Below are positions 27,370 to 35,598 of a DNA stretch of 64,000 nucleotides, piece after piece. The DNA lies in NCBI GenBank assembly GCA_964511065.1, contig CAZEEG010000008.1:16091-80090 (forward strand), in the 5' to 3' direction. Numbering within the stretch: the first letter of the stretch is position 1; each line of letters opens with the position of its first letter. The stretch is from CALBRZ01 sp964511065. Its GTDB lineage: Bacteria > Planctomycetota > Planctomycetia > Pirellulales > S012-138. A program made the translations under genes and the position numbers. Below the pieces are notes generated by a model. The model was not told where the DNA came from, made no database searches, and saw nothing but the letters and a program-made list of their open reading frames with translations.

Positions 27370-28875
27370 TTATTGAGACGCCTTGTCTTTTGCCTGTTCG
27401 AGCAATTGGATCAAGGTATCGGCGATCTTGTGGGCCGCCTCGACTTCCACCCGGTTGGTGCCCAGCCAGGTTTCGTATCCGCCCAGCTTGTGCTGGCTCC
27501 GAGTCGGCAAGTATCCGTAAGAACCGTTTGCCAGCGAGATGGTGAAGGTCTTGGCCAGCGGAGTACGGTCCTTCAGTTCCAGGCCCGTTTCCGTAAACAC
27601 CTCAAAAGGAATAGCCGTGATGCCCAGGTCGCCTAGCCGGAAGACTTGCAACGGGCAAGCGATCTGGTCGGGCCATTGGGCCATGTCGAGCGTGCGCTGT
27701 GCGTAGATCCGCTCGCGGACGTGGCTTTGCGGCGAATCCTCCGGGCGAGCCAAGACTTCCTTGGCCCAGGCGATGAGTTTGTCGTCGGGCTTGCGAACCT
27801 GCAGCGGAATCTCCGTGTACTGGGCCACCAGCGGCACCCAGTCGGCGTACTGCACCTTGCCCAATTGCTCAAAGACGGCGGCAGCGGCTTCATCGGCCAC
27901 GATCTGCATTTTCTCGTAGGGCTGATAGCGCTTCTGCTCCTTGGGCTGGAAGTTGATGTTGTTGACATCGCCGCTGGTACCGTTGGTCATGATGCCGACA
28001 AAGGGCGGATCCTGACGGCGGGTTTCCAGCAATTCGGCCATTCGCTCCGCAAACACGCCAAAGTAATCCGCCGAGATCGTGTTGGGCCGAATCCCACCCA
28101 CGTAATGCAGCGAATAGTTGGCCAGCAGCGCAAGCGGCTTGCCATCGGTCGACTGGATGCTGAGGAAGCAGATTTCAGGATCAACAGGTCCGGCCGGCTT
28201 TACCAGGGCTGGGTTGTTCACACCCGGGTTCATCCGAACCAACTCCTGCACTCCAAACGGGCTGAGGTTGGGCGTACCTGGCTTGAGATGCCAGCGGCGA
28301 TTGAAGACCTGGCCGGGCAATTGGGCCGAGCCCCAACCGATGCGGGCCGGCTGCAGATTGTTTTGCGCCCGGCGCAGACCGTCGGCAATCCGGCGCGCCA
28401 GGAACAGTTGATACTCGTCCAGCGGAACTCCCATAGCCAGGGCGTTCGTTCCCCGCGCACTGGGGCCTGAGTGCGTGTGGGTGGCCGACATCAGCAGGTT
28501 CGAGGCGGGGATGCCGGTTTCTCGCTCCGCGAGCCGCTTGGCCAGGTCGAACACCTCGCGAGGAATTCCGACATTGTCGCAAATGGCGAATCCCAACTGC
28601 GTCGTGCCGTCGTCCAACACCAGGCACTTGGCGTACAGTTCGTCGTGAACGTGCAATGCCTCGGGCCTGCCCCAGCCGCCCACGATAATGGCCCCCAGCG
28701 ACGGTGTAATGTTGCTCGCCGCGGCGCCGGCGCGAAACACCTTCTTCGGTTGGGTCGCGTCAACCTGTTTTGCAGCAGGTTCGGCCGCTTGTGCCGCCAA
28801 GGGCACCATCGCCGCGCACAGCGATGCCGCCACAAACCACCGGGCCACGCCATAGAATCGGGAAAACATTCGCAA
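27370..28875 (-). CDS. Exported neutral ceramidase-like protein
   Basis: 501 residues with a signal peptide (WFVAASLCAAMVPLAAQA). The N-terminal half carries the alkaline/neutral ceramidase pattern: GAAASNITPSLGAIIVGGWG, DDGTTQLGFAICDNVGI, ATHTHSGPSARG (zinc-binding His pair near residue 133), SLHYVGG, and GTSGDVNNINF. The C-terminal immunoglobulin-like domain of true ceramidases is not obvious. Planctomycetes carry many such exported homologues, probably hydrolases with other amide or ester substrates. A stand-alone gene, 80 bp from ridA. Confidence 0.9.
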   Translation of the reverse strand: MRMFSRFYGVARWFVAASLCAAMVPLAAQAAEPAAKQVDATQPKKVFRAGAAASNITPSLGAIIVGGWGRPEALHVHDELYAKCLVLDDGTTQLGFAICDNVGIPREVFDLAKRLAERETGIPASNLLMSATHTHSGPSARGTNALAMGVPLDEYQLFLARRIADGLRRAQNNLQPARIGWGSAQLPGQVFNRRWHLKPGTPNLSPFGVQELVRMNPGVNNPALVKPAGPVDPEICFLSIQSTDGKPLALLANYSLHYVGGIRPNTISADYFGVFAERMAELLETRRQDPPFVGIMTNGTSGDVNNINFQPKEQKRYQPYEKMQIVADEAAAAVFEQLGKVQYADWVPLVAQYTEIPLQVRKPDDKLIAWAKEVLARPEDSPQSHVRERIYAQRTLDMAQWPDQIACPLQVFRLGDLGITAIPFEVFTETGLELKDRTPLAKTFTISLANGSYGYLPTRSQHKLGGYETWLGTNRVEVEAAHKIADTLIQLLEQAKDKASQ

Positions 28876-29190
28876 GCCTCGTCAATAGAATCAACCGTCT
28901 GCCAGCCGTCTTGCGCGCGGTGCATCGGCCTCTGCAGGAGCCAAGCCACACGCATGATGCTGGTGAAATTCTCCCACCATGTAAACTGCTGCCTGTAGGA
29001 CGCTGCGCCGCCCTGCGGCGGTGGCCATCCCCACGGCAACACCGATGAGTGTACTCGCTCGCAGCGCCGGGTAAACCACTTGGTGACAGAGGCCCGCGAG
29101 CGGCAACGCATCTGCGGCCACCCAAAATGGCTGACGGGCGTGCGCTGCCCTTTCGTGGCCCGCTGTAGCATCGCCTTCTGCCGCGGCTGC
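28876..29190. other. Intergenic stretch, no gene recognised
   Basis: About 315 bp between the aspartoacylase-like and ceramidase-like genes. A 76-codon minus-strand frame at 28891-29121 has one hydrophobic stretch but no ribosome site or recognisable family. Confidence 0.4.
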
Positions 29191-30138
29191 TTATTGGATG
29201 AGGCCCAAATGAACGATGGCATCGCCGCGGCTGACCAGTGGATTGTTGCTGAGGCCAAGCAACAGCCCCGCCGCGGGCGAGCGGACCGTGGTCGAGTTTT
29301 CGCCAAATGCATCGGCAATGAAGCCCAGCGGTTGCCGGGGTTCCACGACCTCACCCAACCTGGTCTGAAGCCGGAGAATACCGCTGCGGCGAGCGCGAAT
29401 CCAGGTGGTCTGGTCGATCCGCCGCGGCTTGTAGCGCGGCCGAGGGTGATATTTGCCCATCCCCAGCGCGGCCATGACACGCAGCACCCCGCGGACGCCC
29501 AATTCGATGGCAGCTTCGTCGAAGCGGAGCGGTTCACCCGCCTCGTACAACAGTACGTGCTTGCCCAGTTGACTGGCTGCTTGCCGCAGCGAGCCGTCAC
29601 GCAGTTCCGAATGCATCAGCACCGGCGGAGCAAACGCTTCCGCGCAGCGGACGGTTTCGGCGTCGTGAAAATTGGCCCGAATCTGCGGGAGGTTGTTCCG
29701 GTGCAAACTGCCGGTATGCAGGTCGATCCCATAGCTGCATTGCTGGACCACCTCAGTCATAAACAGGTGGGCCAGCCGGGCAGCCGTCGAACCGGTAGCC
29801 GATCCGGGAAAACAGCGGTTCAAATCGCGGCGGTCCGGCAGGTAGCGGTTCTGGTTGATGAAGCCGAACACATTCACAATCGGTACGGCAATCACCGCTC
29901 CGGCCAGGTCCTCCGGTTTCAACTTCTGGAGCACCCGGCGGATGATCTCAACCCCGTTGAGCTCATCGCCGTGAACCGCCGCGCTCAACCAAAGGTTCGG
30001 TCCCGATCGAATCCCGTTGACGACTTCAATCGGCAGTGACAGCCACGTTTGCGTGGGAAGCCGGGCTACCGGCAAATCGAACCGCTGTCGCTGCCCCGGT
30101 TCGACCACCATCCCCCGGATGCGAATTCTTTCGGGCAT
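29191..30138 (-). CDS. Succinylglutamate desuccinylase/aspartoacylase family zinc enzyme
   Basis: M14-type deacylase of 315 residues from ATG 30138 (MPERIRIRGMVVEPGQ); the open frame extends 32 codons further without family similarity. Zinc motif HGDELNGVEIIRR (His and Glu) near residue 67, the third ligand in GIDLHTGSLHRNNLPQIRANF, and the catalytic Glu region in LLYEAGEPLRFDE. The C-terminal half is the biotinyl-lipoyl-like beta domain of this family (GILRLQTRLGEVVEPRQPLGFIAD). The substrate is probably an N-acylated amino acid or peptide; no pathway neighbours. Confidence 0.92.
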   Translation of the reverse strand: MPERIRIRGMVVEPGQRQRFDLPVARLPTQTWLSLPIEVVNGIRSGPNLWLSAAVHGDELNGVEIIRRVLQKLKPEDLAGAVIAVPIVNVFGFINQNRYLPDRRDLNRCFPGSATGSTAARLAHLFMTEVVQQCSYGIDLHTGSLHRNNLPQIRANFHDAETVRCAEAFAPPVLMHSELRDGSLRQAASQLGKHVLLYEAGEPLRFDEAAIELGVRGVLRVMAALGMGKYHPRPRYKPRRIDQTTWIRARRSGILRLQTRLGEVVEPRQPLGFIADAFGENSTTVRSPAAGLLLGLSNNPLVSRGDAIVHLGLIQ

Positions 30139-30655
30139 GATCTCGCGAGATGTTCGGGAGGGGAAAGCCGAAGCGGCGCGTCGGCACCGCGCCGGTGTGT
30201 ATTGGAAGCGCCCCTCATTCAAGCGTAACTCCAAACTGCGCGGCGGGCGAATGGGCCGCGGTCAGAGGCGCTGATGCCATGGATTTCCCAGAAGCAGCCG
30301 TTGGTGGTGCTCACAACCGGCGCCATCTCTACGACCTTCACATGCAACCAACCGGCAAATGACGTACCCTTCCCTGGTGCATGAGAAATTGCCCTGAACC
30401 GCCGATCACAGCCCCTTGTGCGTTTTTTTGGGGGGACGCGATGCCAATGGCTCAGGAACCAGGTGCCAAGACGACAAACCGGCCGATCAAAGCACCTGTT
30501 AGCGCGGTTGGCACAGGGCAGTTCGTTGATTCTTAGGTCCAATACCGGCACGATGAGCCGTAGGGACACTGACTGTCCAAGATTTTGTGTCCCCGGACGA
30601 ATCATCAGATGCCCAGGGGTCGTTTTCGTTTGCTTTCGCCGGGGGAGAGCCGTCC
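30139..30655. other. Divergent intergenic region
   Basis: About 515 bp upstream of the aspartoacylase-like and NfeD-like genes. A T7-G6 run sits near 30423. Several short frames exist but none is convincing. No promoter could be fixed. Confidence 0.4.
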
Positions 30656-31276
30656 ATGCAATCGGTATTTCTGGTATGCGCGATCGCCGGCAGCGCCATT
30701 TTGGTGATTCAGTTTCTGATGACGCTCATCGGGTTCGATGGCGACGAATCAGGTTTGGACTCCATGGCCGGTGGCGAGGCCTCGCTGGGCGACACATCGC
30801 TGGGGGACGACGTGGCCAGCGGCCACGATGGCCTGGATCACGATCCCAACAGCCTGTTCAAGAAGATCACATTCCGTTCAGTTGTTGCCGCGACCGCGTT
30901 CTTCGGCATTGCCGGTATGGCGGCTTCGAGTGCTGGCTTGAGCCCGTTCCCCACGATGGCGATTGCCGTCGCTGCCGGCGGCGGGGCGTTGTACGCCGTG
31001 GGCTGGTTATTCCATTCGCTACGCCACTTGTCCGAGGAGGGCAATTTGCAAATTTCGCAGGCGGTGGGCCGGCCCGGCACCGTCTACATTCCCATCCCGG
31101 GCGAAAAATCCGGAGCGGGGAAAATCCAGCTTAACCTGCAAAACCGGATCGTAGAGTTGCGGGCCGTCACTTCCGAGAAAGACAGGCTTCCGACCGGCGC
31201 CAGCGTGGTCGTGGTGGAAGTTGTCAGTTCCAACACCGTCGCCGTTGAATTGGCTCGCGAGGCAGCCAAGACCTAG
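30656..31276 (+). CDS. NfeD-like membrane protein with OB-fold tail
   Basis: 206 residues from ATG 30656 (GGGGGAGAG upstream). Three membrane helices: FLVCAIAGSAILVIQFLMTLIGF; a second from SVVAATAFFGIAGMAA; and TMAIAVAAGGGALYAVGWLFH. A loop rich in Asp and Gly lies between helices 1 and 2. The C-terminal about 65 residues (QAVGRPGTVYIPIPGEKSG, then LPTGASVVVVEVVSSNTVAVE) form the OB-fold typical of NfeD/YuaF proteins. Together with the flotillin gene 255 bp downstream this matches the known NfeD-flotillin pairing (YuaF-YuaG, YqiJ-YqiK), in which NfeD assists flotillin assembly in membrane microdomains. Confidence 0.85.
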   Translation: MQSVFLVCAIAGSAILVIQFLMTLIGFDGDESGLDSMAGGEASLGDTSLGDDVASGHDGLDHDPNSLFKKITFRSVVAATAFFGIAGMAASSAGLSPFPTMAIAVAAGGGALYAVGWLFHSLRHLSEEGNLQISQAVGRPGTVYIPIPGEKSGAGKIQLNLQNRIVELRAVTSEKDRLPTGASVVVVEVVSSNTVAVELAREAAKT

Positions 31277-31531
31277 GGTTTGATGGCCCTCCCGCGGGTT
31301 TGACGTCTTCCGCCCTCTGCCGCGTGGCGGCCACGGTCAGTCTGCCTGGTCAGCCAGGACCACCGCTCCCGCACATCAGCGGGTAGCGGCCTGAAAGCCG
31401 TACCGCGCCCCTGCCATGGACTGGGGGCCGGTCCCTACCGGGGCAGACGTCACCCATTTGGGTAGCGCGGCGACCGCAAGAACGCCGCAAGGCGATCCGT
31501 TATTTCCCCCCCTTAGCCGGAGTAAGCAGCA

Positions 31532-33172
31532 ATGGCAGCCTCAATCCTCTTGGCGCAAGTGGAACCTTGGATGGCATGGACCGTTGGCGGGCTCGTGCTT
31601 GGGTTCATCGTCGTAGCCGGCTTTGCGATGCTCATTGCTAACTGCGTTAAGCGCTGCCCCAGCAATCGCGTGCTGGTTATTTACGGAAAGACATTCACCC
31701 GGGGAAACGTCGCCAAGACCGTTCACGGCGGGGCGGCATTCGTGGTGCCGCTGATCCAGGGTTACGAGTACCTCAGCCTGGAACCGCTCCAGATCGAGAT
31801 TCCGCTCCGCGGCGCGCTCTCGTCCGAAAATATCCGCGTTAACGTGCCCAGCGTGTTCACGGTCGCCGTGGGCGCTGAGCCGGAAGTCATGGCCAACGCC
31901 GCGATCCGTCTGCTGGGCCTGGGCGTGAACGATGTCCGCAAGTTGGCCGAGGAAATCATTTTCGGCCAGTTACGGCAAGTGATCGCTTCGATGGGGATCG
32001 AGGAAATCAACCGCGATCGCGACACCTTCCTGGAACACATCCAGCAGTCACTTGAGCCCGAACTGAACAAGGTCGGCCTGGTGCTGATCAACGTGAACAT
32101 TACGGACATCACCGACGAGTCGGGCTATATCGACGCCATCGGCCAGAAGGCCGCGTCGCACGCCATCCAGAAGGCGCGTGCCGACGTGGCCGAGAACGAG
32201 CAGATGGGCGAAACCAAGGTCGCCGCCGCCGAGCGCGACAAGTCGATCCAAGTGGCTCTCGCCTACAAAGAGCAGGCAATTGGCACCCGATCAGCCGAGA
32301 AGGAGCAGGCGGTGCAAATCGCCCAGCTTCAAAGGGACCAGACCATCGGCGAGCAGAAGGCCGCTTTCGAGCGTGAAGCGGAAGTGAAAGCTGAGGAACG
32401 CGACAAGCGTATCCGCGTGGCCGCGGCCGATGCCGAAGCCATCACCGGCGAAAACGAAGCCCAGGCCCGCATCGCGGCCTCGCAAGCCGAACTGGCCGTC
32501 AAACGGGCGGAAGCATATGAGTTGGGCGAAGGCCGGAAGCGCGAGGCGGAAGCCGCCGTGCTGGAGACGCAGAACCGCGCCCTGGCCAAGACCGCGTTGG
32601 CTCAAGCCGAGCGGATCGAAGCCGAGAAGCGGGCCGAACTGGAGGCCCCCGCCAAGGCCGAGAAAGCACGCATCATCGTCGCCGCCGAAGCCGAGGCGGA
32701 GCGCAAACGGATCGACGCCCAGGCCGAAGCCGACGCCATCTTCGCCAAGCTTGAAGCGGAAGCACGCGGCCAATACGAAATCCTCGCCAAGAAGGGTGAA
32801 GGGTTGCGGGCCATTGTCCAGTCGTGCGGCAGCGCCAAGGAAGCGTTCCAACTGTTGTTGCTGGAGCACCTGGATACGCTCGCGGAAACCTCGGCCAAGG
32901 CCATCTCCAACATCAAGTTCGACAAGGTGGTGGTTTGGGAGAACGGCACCGCCAACGGCCACAACAGCACCACCGGATTCCTCAACAACATGGCCCGTAC
33001 CTTGCCCCCCATGATGCAAGTCATGAAGGACATCGGCGGTGTGGAGTTCCCCGAATCACTGATCAAGTTCAGCGAAGAAGAGGAACCCGTCGCCTCGGCC
33101 GGCCACCGGGCAGCCCCGGAAGTGGTCCCCAACGGCGGCAGCACCGTTGAAAGCAACACCGTCGAGAATTGA
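31532..33172 (+). CDS. Flotillin-like SPFH-domain membrane scaffold
   Basis: 546 residues. N-terminal membrane helix (VGGLVLGFIVVAGFAMLIANCV), then the SPFH domain about 40-220 (RCPSNRVLVIYGKTF, EYLSLEPLQIEIPL, RQVIASMGIEEINRDRDTFLE, NVNITDITDESGYIDAIGQKAA). A long Ala/Glu-rich coiled coil of EA repeats covers about 215-430, followed by a C-terminal oligomerisation region ending in an acidic tail. It forms membrane microdomain scaffolds; cargo is unknown. It follows the NfeD-like gene and precedes the Pup-like/PafA-like pair. Confidence 0.95.
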   Translation: MAASILLAQVEPWMAWTVGGLVLGFIVVAGFAMLIANCVKRCPSNRVLVIYGKTFTRGNVAKTVHGGAAFVVPLIQGYEYLSLEPLQIEIPLRGALSSENIRVNVPSVFTVAVGAEPEVMANAAIRLLGLGVNDVRKLAEEIIFGQLRQVIASMGIEEINRDRDTFLEHIQQSLEPELNKVGLVLINVNITDITDESGYIDAIGQKAASHAIQKARADVAENEQMGETKVAAAERDKSIQVALAYKEQAIGTRSAEKEQAVQIAQLQRDQTIGEQKAAFEREAEVKAEERDKRIRVAAADAEAITGENEAQARIAASQAELAVKRAEAYELGEGRKREAEAAVLETQNRALAKTALAQAERIEAEKRAELEAPAKAEKARIIVAAEAEAERKRIDAQAEADAIFAKLEAEARGQYEILAKKGEGLRAIVQSCGSAKEAFQLLLLEHLDTLAETSAKAISNIKFDKVVVWENGTANGHNSTTGFLNNMARTLPPMMQVMKDIGGVEFPESLIKFSEEEEPVASAGHRAAPEVVPNGGSTVESNTVEN

Positions 33173-33196
33173 GGGGGTGCCACGCCAAGGGGGAAT

Positions 33197-33225
33197 CGCC
33201 TGGGGTGAGCCGCGTAGACCAGGCG
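33197..33225 (+). terminator. Possible terminator after the flotillin gene
   Basis: CGCCTGG and CCAGGCG pair across a 15-nt loop, followed by GTTTGGGG. It begins 24 bp after the flotillin stop. The long loop and missing U-tract make it weak, but it would separate the flotillin unit from the next genes. Confidence 0.4.
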
Positions 33226-33425
33226 GTTTGGGGGGGCCGTGCCCACCTGCGTTGCCTTTATTAGTCCGGCCATTCCCGGCACGCGGATTGCAAACCATGG
33301 TGACTGCTTGCCATGATGGCGGGCGTGGCCCCCACTGTCTGCCGCAGTGCTGTCAGTCGTGGAGCGGGCGGCGGAATGGATGCCGGCGCGTTGATGGCAG
33401 CCACCAAGAGGGGGTAATCAGCTTC

Positions 33426-33464
33426 TTGCCGACGCATTTCGCCCACGATAGACTGACAGTCAGT
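33426..33464 (+). promoter_or_regulatory. Candidate promoter with overlapping palindrome before the Pup-like gene
   Basis: TTGCCG (33426-33431) and TAGACT (33449-33454) are separated by 17 bp, each matching the sigma-70 consensus at four of six positions. The perfect palindrome ACTGAC-A-GTCAGT (33452-33464) overlaps the -10 and the expected start of transcription. It ends 29 bp before the ATG at 33494. It is a candidate operator for a dimeric repressor. This is inference from position and symmetry only. Confidence 0.4.
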
Positions 33465-33493
33465 TGATTCGCTACTCGATTGAGGACGAGAGT

Positions 33494-33658
33494 ATGACCA
33501 CCCAACTGGCCCAGGACCAGCATTACGCGGCGCCCTCGCTGCCAGAATCCCCCTCGACTCCAACCCGCGAAGATGCCATTCGCAGCATCTTGGCCGACAG
33601 CCAGCGCGCCCCTCGCACCTTCTTGAACGAGGTGGTTGTCCCCTACGGTGGCGAATAG
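33494..33658 (+). CDS. Pup/UBact-like small modifier protein ending in Gly-Gly-Glu
   Basis: 54 residues from ATG 33494, with GAGGA about 7 nt upstream. The sequence is polar and probably disordered at the N-terminus (Pro/Ser/Thr-rich to residue 24). A potential helix follows (REDAIRSILADSQRAP), then a hydrophobic stretch and the C-terminus VVVPYGGE. Actinobacterial Pup and the UBact proteins described in other bacteria are likewise small, disordered and end in GGE/GGQ or GE/GQ; the terminal Glu side chain is what PafA links to target lysines. This protein contains no lysine, tryptophan or cysteine, so it could not itself be a lysine acceptor. It needs no deamidation, since Glu is already encoded. 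Its stop lies inside the start of the PafA/Dop-like gene, implying coupled translation. Identity as a modifier is inferred from context and C-terminus; sequence similarity to known Pup is slight. Confidence 0.72.
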   Translation: MTTQLAQDQHYAAPSLPESPSTPTREDAIRSILADSQRAPRTFLNEVVVPYGGE

Positions 33659-35366
33659 CGTACACCCGCTTCGGCGGTTAGCAGGTCTCGAAACCGAATA
33701 TGCGATCCGCATTCCGTCATCCGCGGCTTCGCCCCGCTCGCATTACGAACTGTACGAGTGCCTGATCCCGGCACTCCGGATGCGAATCCCGCTAGCCGAC
33801 GCGGCCCTGGACAAGATGGGCCACTTCCTGGCCAACGGCGGGGCCGTGTGGTTCGAAATGGTCCGCCTGACCGGCGAATTTGGGCTGATCGAAGGTTCCA
33901 CGCCCGAGTGCCGCGGCCCCCGCCAACTGCTCACCTACCAGCGGGCGCAGGATCGACTGTTCGCCGCATCGGCGGCCGATGCCAAGCCCCGCCCTTTTGC
34001 GCTGCTCAAGAATTGCCGGGATAGCGTCGGCAATTATTACGGGGCGCAGGAAAACTACGAGTTCCCCATCGCCTCGGGCGTGCGGTTGGCCATCTGGCGG
34101 GTGGGGCTGGTACTGCTGGCCCCCTTGATCCCGTTGACCTGGATCGGCCTGCTGGCCCGGGTGCTGCTGTATATCGTCATCCTGCTGATTTACATTGTCG
34201 TCAGCCATCTCGCGTTCTTGCTGCTGCTGCCGTTCATGCGCGACAGGATTCCGCTCCGGCGGTGGCTGTTCGACGGCCTGTTGACCGCGCAGGGCACACC
34301 CATCGAAAACGGGATCGAAAGCGCGCTCAACATGCTGGCTCTGCTGGTCTGCTTCCCGTTGGCCAGCAGCATGTACCTGCTGCTGCGTTTCACGGCGTTT
34401 GTCGGAGTGCGCAAGCAACTGACCGCCTTTCTCGTCTCGCGGTCGATCTTTGCCGGGGCCGGCACGCTCGACGATAACGGCGAGTTCCACGTGGCCGAAA
34501 AAGCGCACGGGCTGAACTGCCTGACCGGCCTGGGCGGCTTCATCGACGATCGGCCCGTCTATACCTTCGGGCATTTCCTCAAGGCGGCCTTGAGCGAAGC
34601 CTGGAATCTGCATCGTCGTTACGTGCGTTTGTTTCGCCGGAGGCAGCGTCTGCAGATCGCCCTGGGCGACTCAAACATGGCGCAGACGGCCGAGTTCCTT
34701 CGCATCGGCACTACGATGCTCGTGTTGGACATGCTGGAGGACGGCGCCCTGGCCGATGCGCCACGGTTGCGCCGCCCGCTGGCCGCCCTAAAGACATTTG
34801 CGGCCGATCCGGGCTTGCGGGAGCACGTCGAGATGCTTGATGGAACCCGCCGCACGGCCCTGGAAATTCAGCAATGGTACCTCGATGCCGCCAAAGCGTG
34901 GCTGGCCAGGCGACCATGGCACGAGGAGGCCAGCGAGATCGTCGAGCTTTGGGAACAAACGCTCGAAATGCTGGCCGGCAACCAGGAACCGTTGGTCGGC
35001 CGCATCGACTGGATCACCAAGCGATTCCTGATGGAGCAAGCCGGGAATGACGCATCGTTCGCAGTGAAGAAAAAGATCGACCTCAAGTACCACCAACTCG
35101 GCCCGGACGGATACTACGCCCAGCTCGAGGCCTGCGGTGCCACTCCGGTCCTGGTCCCCGCTGAAGAAATCGACCGCGCCGCCCGCACGCCGCCGCCAGG
35201 ATCACCTGCCTCCGCAAGGGGCCGTTTCATCCGGGAGTTTGCGGGCGAAGGCCTCGCGGTGAACTGGGATTTTGTGCTGCTGCGCCGCCGCTTCCGCACC
35301 CAGATCATCGACCTGGACCACTACTTCCACCAGCAACCCCCGCAGGAAGAAGCGGCATCGAAGTAG
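33648..35366 (+). CDS. PafA/Dop-family (Pup ligase-like) enzyme with inserted membrane helices
   Basis: 572 residues from GTG 33648, which overlaps the preceding gene by 11 bp; a TTG at 33636 is an alternative. Family hallmarks in order: GLETEYAI (13-20, the Glu-x-Glu of the ATP/metal site); STPECRGPR near 84; KNCRDSVGNYYGAQENY at 121-137, matching the KN-DS-GN-YG-ENY block of PafA; AFLVSRSIFAGAGTL; ALGDSNMAQTAEF with GDSNM at 340-344; RIGTTMLVLDML; IDWITKRFLM near 453; and KIDLKYHQLGPDGYYAQL near 477. Between the ENY block and AFLVSR about 120 residues are inserted, with three or four strongly hydrophobic helices. This should place the active site at the membrane. Whether it ligates or removes the tag cannot be told, since PafA and Dop share these motifs. 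No proteasome subunit or Mpa/ARC ATPase is in the window. Confidence 0.88.
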   Translation: MANSVHPLRRLAGLETEYAIRIPSSAASPRSHYELYECLIPALRMRIPLADAALDKMGHFLANGGAVWFEMVRLTGEFGLIEGSTPECRGPRQLLTYQRAQDRLFAASAADAKPRPFALLKNCRDSVGNYYGAQENYEFPIASGVRLAIWRVGLVLLAPLIPLTWIGLLARVLLYIVILLIYIVVSHLAFLLLLPFMRDRIPLRRWLFDGLLTAQGTPIENGIESALNMLALLVCFPLASSMYLLLRFTAFVGVRKQLTAFLVSRSIFAGAGTLDDNGEFHVAEKAHGLNCLTGLGGFIDDRPVYTFGHFLKAALSEAWNLHRRYVRLFRRRQRLQIALGDSNMAQTAEFLRIGTTMLVLDMLEDGALADAPRLRRPLAALKTFAADPGLREHVEMLDGTRRTALEIQQWYLDAAKAWLARRPWHEEASEIVELWEQTLEMLAGNQEPLVGRIDWITKRFLMEQAGNDASFAVKKKIDLKYHQLGPDGYYAQLEACGATPVLVPAEEIDRAARTPPPGSPASARGRFIREFAGEGLAVNWDFVLLRRRFRTQIIDLDHYFHQQPPQEEAASK

Positions 35367-35598
35367 TCGGCTCGTGTGCCGCAAAAGGGAAGCGGCCAAA
35401 CACGCGGCAACGCTCAGCCTTCAGGACTGGCGCCGGACGCTCTTTGCCGTTCTTCCAGGCGCGCGGTACGCATCGTGCAAAGCTCGTCGACATCGGCATC
35501 GTTGAAGCTCGAGGCGATCACAACGGGGCTACTTCTTGTTGGAGCCAATGACCACGGAACTGGCCGAGTGGTCCATGTCGTACCCCGGTATGGCTGGC

